Position numbers and translations under genes: made by a program. A stretch of 6,638 bases of DNA from Arthrobacter sp. (GTDB lineage Bacteria; Actinomycetota; Actinomycetes; Actinomycetales; Micrococcaceae). The DNA is taken from the NCBI GenBank assembly GCA_025464545.1, contig JAODMA010000248.1, positions 1-6,638 on the forward strand. Direction: 5' to 3'. This document shows, piece by piece, positions 6,114 to 6,638 of this stretch (position 1 is its first letter; the number at the start of each line of letters is the position of its first letter). The notes beneath the pieces are model-generated. The model saw only the letters and a list, made by a program, of their open reading frames with translations. It ran no database searches and had not been told where the DNA came from.

Positions 6114-6410
6114 ATGAATTCACTGGGGCCTGACCGTGTGAGGCCCGGCTGGAGGAAGCTCGTCGCGGACCTGGCGGCGCCACTGCTTGCGGTGTCACTG
6201 CTCCTGGCCGGACTGATTCTGACGTCGCTGCCGGTGCGTTCCCAAGACTTCGGCTGGTTTGCCTATGCCCCGCTTTCGCAGCAGACTTTCCAGCTCCAGG
6301 GACTCGTCTTGATCGGTCCCGAGGCGTGGGCGGGAATCGCTATGATCAGCCTGGGGCTGCTGATTCTCGCCTTCTGGTCCGGGTACCGCGTCGGTAGCCG
6401 CAGCCGCTAA
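6114..6410 (+). CDS. Small protein with two predicted transmembrane helices, function unknown
   Basis: I do not recognise the family. The 98-residue product has a short, basic N-terminus (Arg8, Arg10, Arg14, Lys15), a first hydrophobic segment at about 19-39 (ADLAAPLLAVSLLLAGLIL), a loop of roughly 30 residues with aromatics (DFGWFAYAPLSQQTFQ), a second hydrophobic segment at about 70-88 (AWAGIAMISLGLLILAFW), and a basic tail (YRVGSRSR). Positive charges at both ends suggest a hairpin with N- and C-termini inside and the loop outside. The codon-3 ATG of the longer open frame is chosen as start; GTG 6108 is the alternative. It diverges from the CHAD gene across 61 bp and lacks a ribosome binding site, fitting leaderless expression. 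It is likely real given the clean two-helix topology. Confidence 0.72.
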   Translation: MNSLGPDRVRPGWRKLVADLAAPLLAVSLLLAGLILTSLPVRSQDFGWFAYAPLSQQTFQLQGLVLIGPEAWAGIAMISLGLLILAFWSGYRVGSRSR

Positions 6411-6442
6411 TCCCGCGAACTGCCGTGAGTCGGCATCCGGGA
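6411..6442 (+). terminator. Two-tier hairpin after the small membrane protein gene
   Basis: Immediately after the stop, an outer stem TCCCG/CGGGA (6411-6415 with 6438-6442) and an inner stem TGCCG/CGGCA (6421-6425 with 6431-6435, loop TGAGT) can stack across an asymmetric internal loop. There is no T-run, so termination is inferred from position and structure only. Confidence 0.33.
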
Positions 6443-6503
6443 ATACGCTCGCCGAGAAGCTGGCATTCCAACCCGTCCTTCCACCACCACCGAGGAGTTC
6501 CGC

Positions 6504-6638
6504 ATGACACGACAGCACCAACCCGGCCGCGTCGCCGTCGTCACCGGCGCAGGCTCTGGGATCGGCCGGGCGGTCGCCCGGCTGATGCTGGCCGAGGGTT
6601 ACCGGGTCGTGCTCGGTGGACGGAGGGAGGAGCCGCTG
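6504..6638 (+). CDS. Short-chain dehydrogenase/reductase (SDR), 5' end only
   Basis: The first 45 codons are present and the gene runs off the window. The sequence has the SDR Rossmann start: a beta strand [15 protein letters not shown] with the TGxxxGxG dinucleotide-binding motif at residues 15-22, a following helix ([11 protein letters not shown]), and the second strand RVVLGGRR. The basic residues at the end of that strand hint at NADPH preference, which is a weak inference. ATG 6504 has GAGGAG (6492-6497) 6 nt upstream. Substrate cannot be predicted because the catalytic Ser-Tyr-Lys region lies outside the window. The 93 bp before it hold the hairpin after the membrane protein gene and no clear promoter that I can defend. 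Confidence 0.9.
   Translation, partial: MTRQHQPGRVAVVTGAGSGIGRAVARLMLAEGYRVVLGGRREEPL

Noticed and set aside
5693..6133. 146-codon plus-strand open frame antisense to CHAD
   Set aside because: No domain is seen, and the opposite strand has the duplicated CHAD signature.
1..6638. CRISPR array, tRNA, rRNA, insertion sequence, phage or toxin-antitoxin module
   Set aside because: No spaced direct repeats, tRNA-like cloverleaf, transposase or integrase motifs, or paired small toxin/antitoxin genes were seen on either strand.

Overview
The window is GC-rich and densely coded. It has short intergenic gaps, GTG starts alongside ATG starts, and GGAGG-type ribosome binding sites. The gene families are an APP1-type phosphatase, DUF72, GH15, DUF1508/YegP, a HAD phosphatase and CHAD. 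Together these suggest an actinobacterial chromosome, most likely Arthrobacter or Pseudarthrobacter-like (Micrococcaceae). That placement is inferred from family content and general protein resemblance, not from a marker gene.

Layout. Positions 23-1886 hold two minus-strand genes that probably share a transcript: a DUF72 (YecE-like) protein, then an APP1/DUF2183 phosphatase. A 136-bp divergent intergenic region with a perfect 12-bp inverted repeat separates them from a plus-strand GH15 glycoside hydrolase (2014 or 2023 to 3816), probably a cytosolic trehalase or glucoamylase-like enzyme. The next roughly 290 bp hold a hairpin, the remains of a VOC/glyoxalase gene (strong ribosome binding site and start codon joined to an out-of-frame C-terminal end), and an AT-rich promoter island. 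This island precedes a DUF1508 (YegP-like) gene, which overlaps a HAD-superfamily phosphatase by 14 bp. A CHAD-domain gene converges on the HAD gene with a 16-bp gap. Divergent from CHAD is a 98-residue protein with two predicted membrane segments, probably expressed from a leaderless promoter. The window ends in the first 45 codons of a short-chain dehydrogenase/reductase.

How the genes fit together. There is no evident single pathway. Loose themes are phosphate chemistry (APP1-type phosphatase, HAD phosphatase, polyphosphate-linked CHAD) and carbohydrate or trehalose turnover (GH15). This looks like an ordinary chromosomal housekeeping/stress neighbourhood. I see no CRISPR array, insertion sequence, tRNA, rRNA or phage module, and no convincing new multi-gene system. 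The most notable items are the gene relic, the two palindromic regulatory regions and the leaderless small membrane protein.
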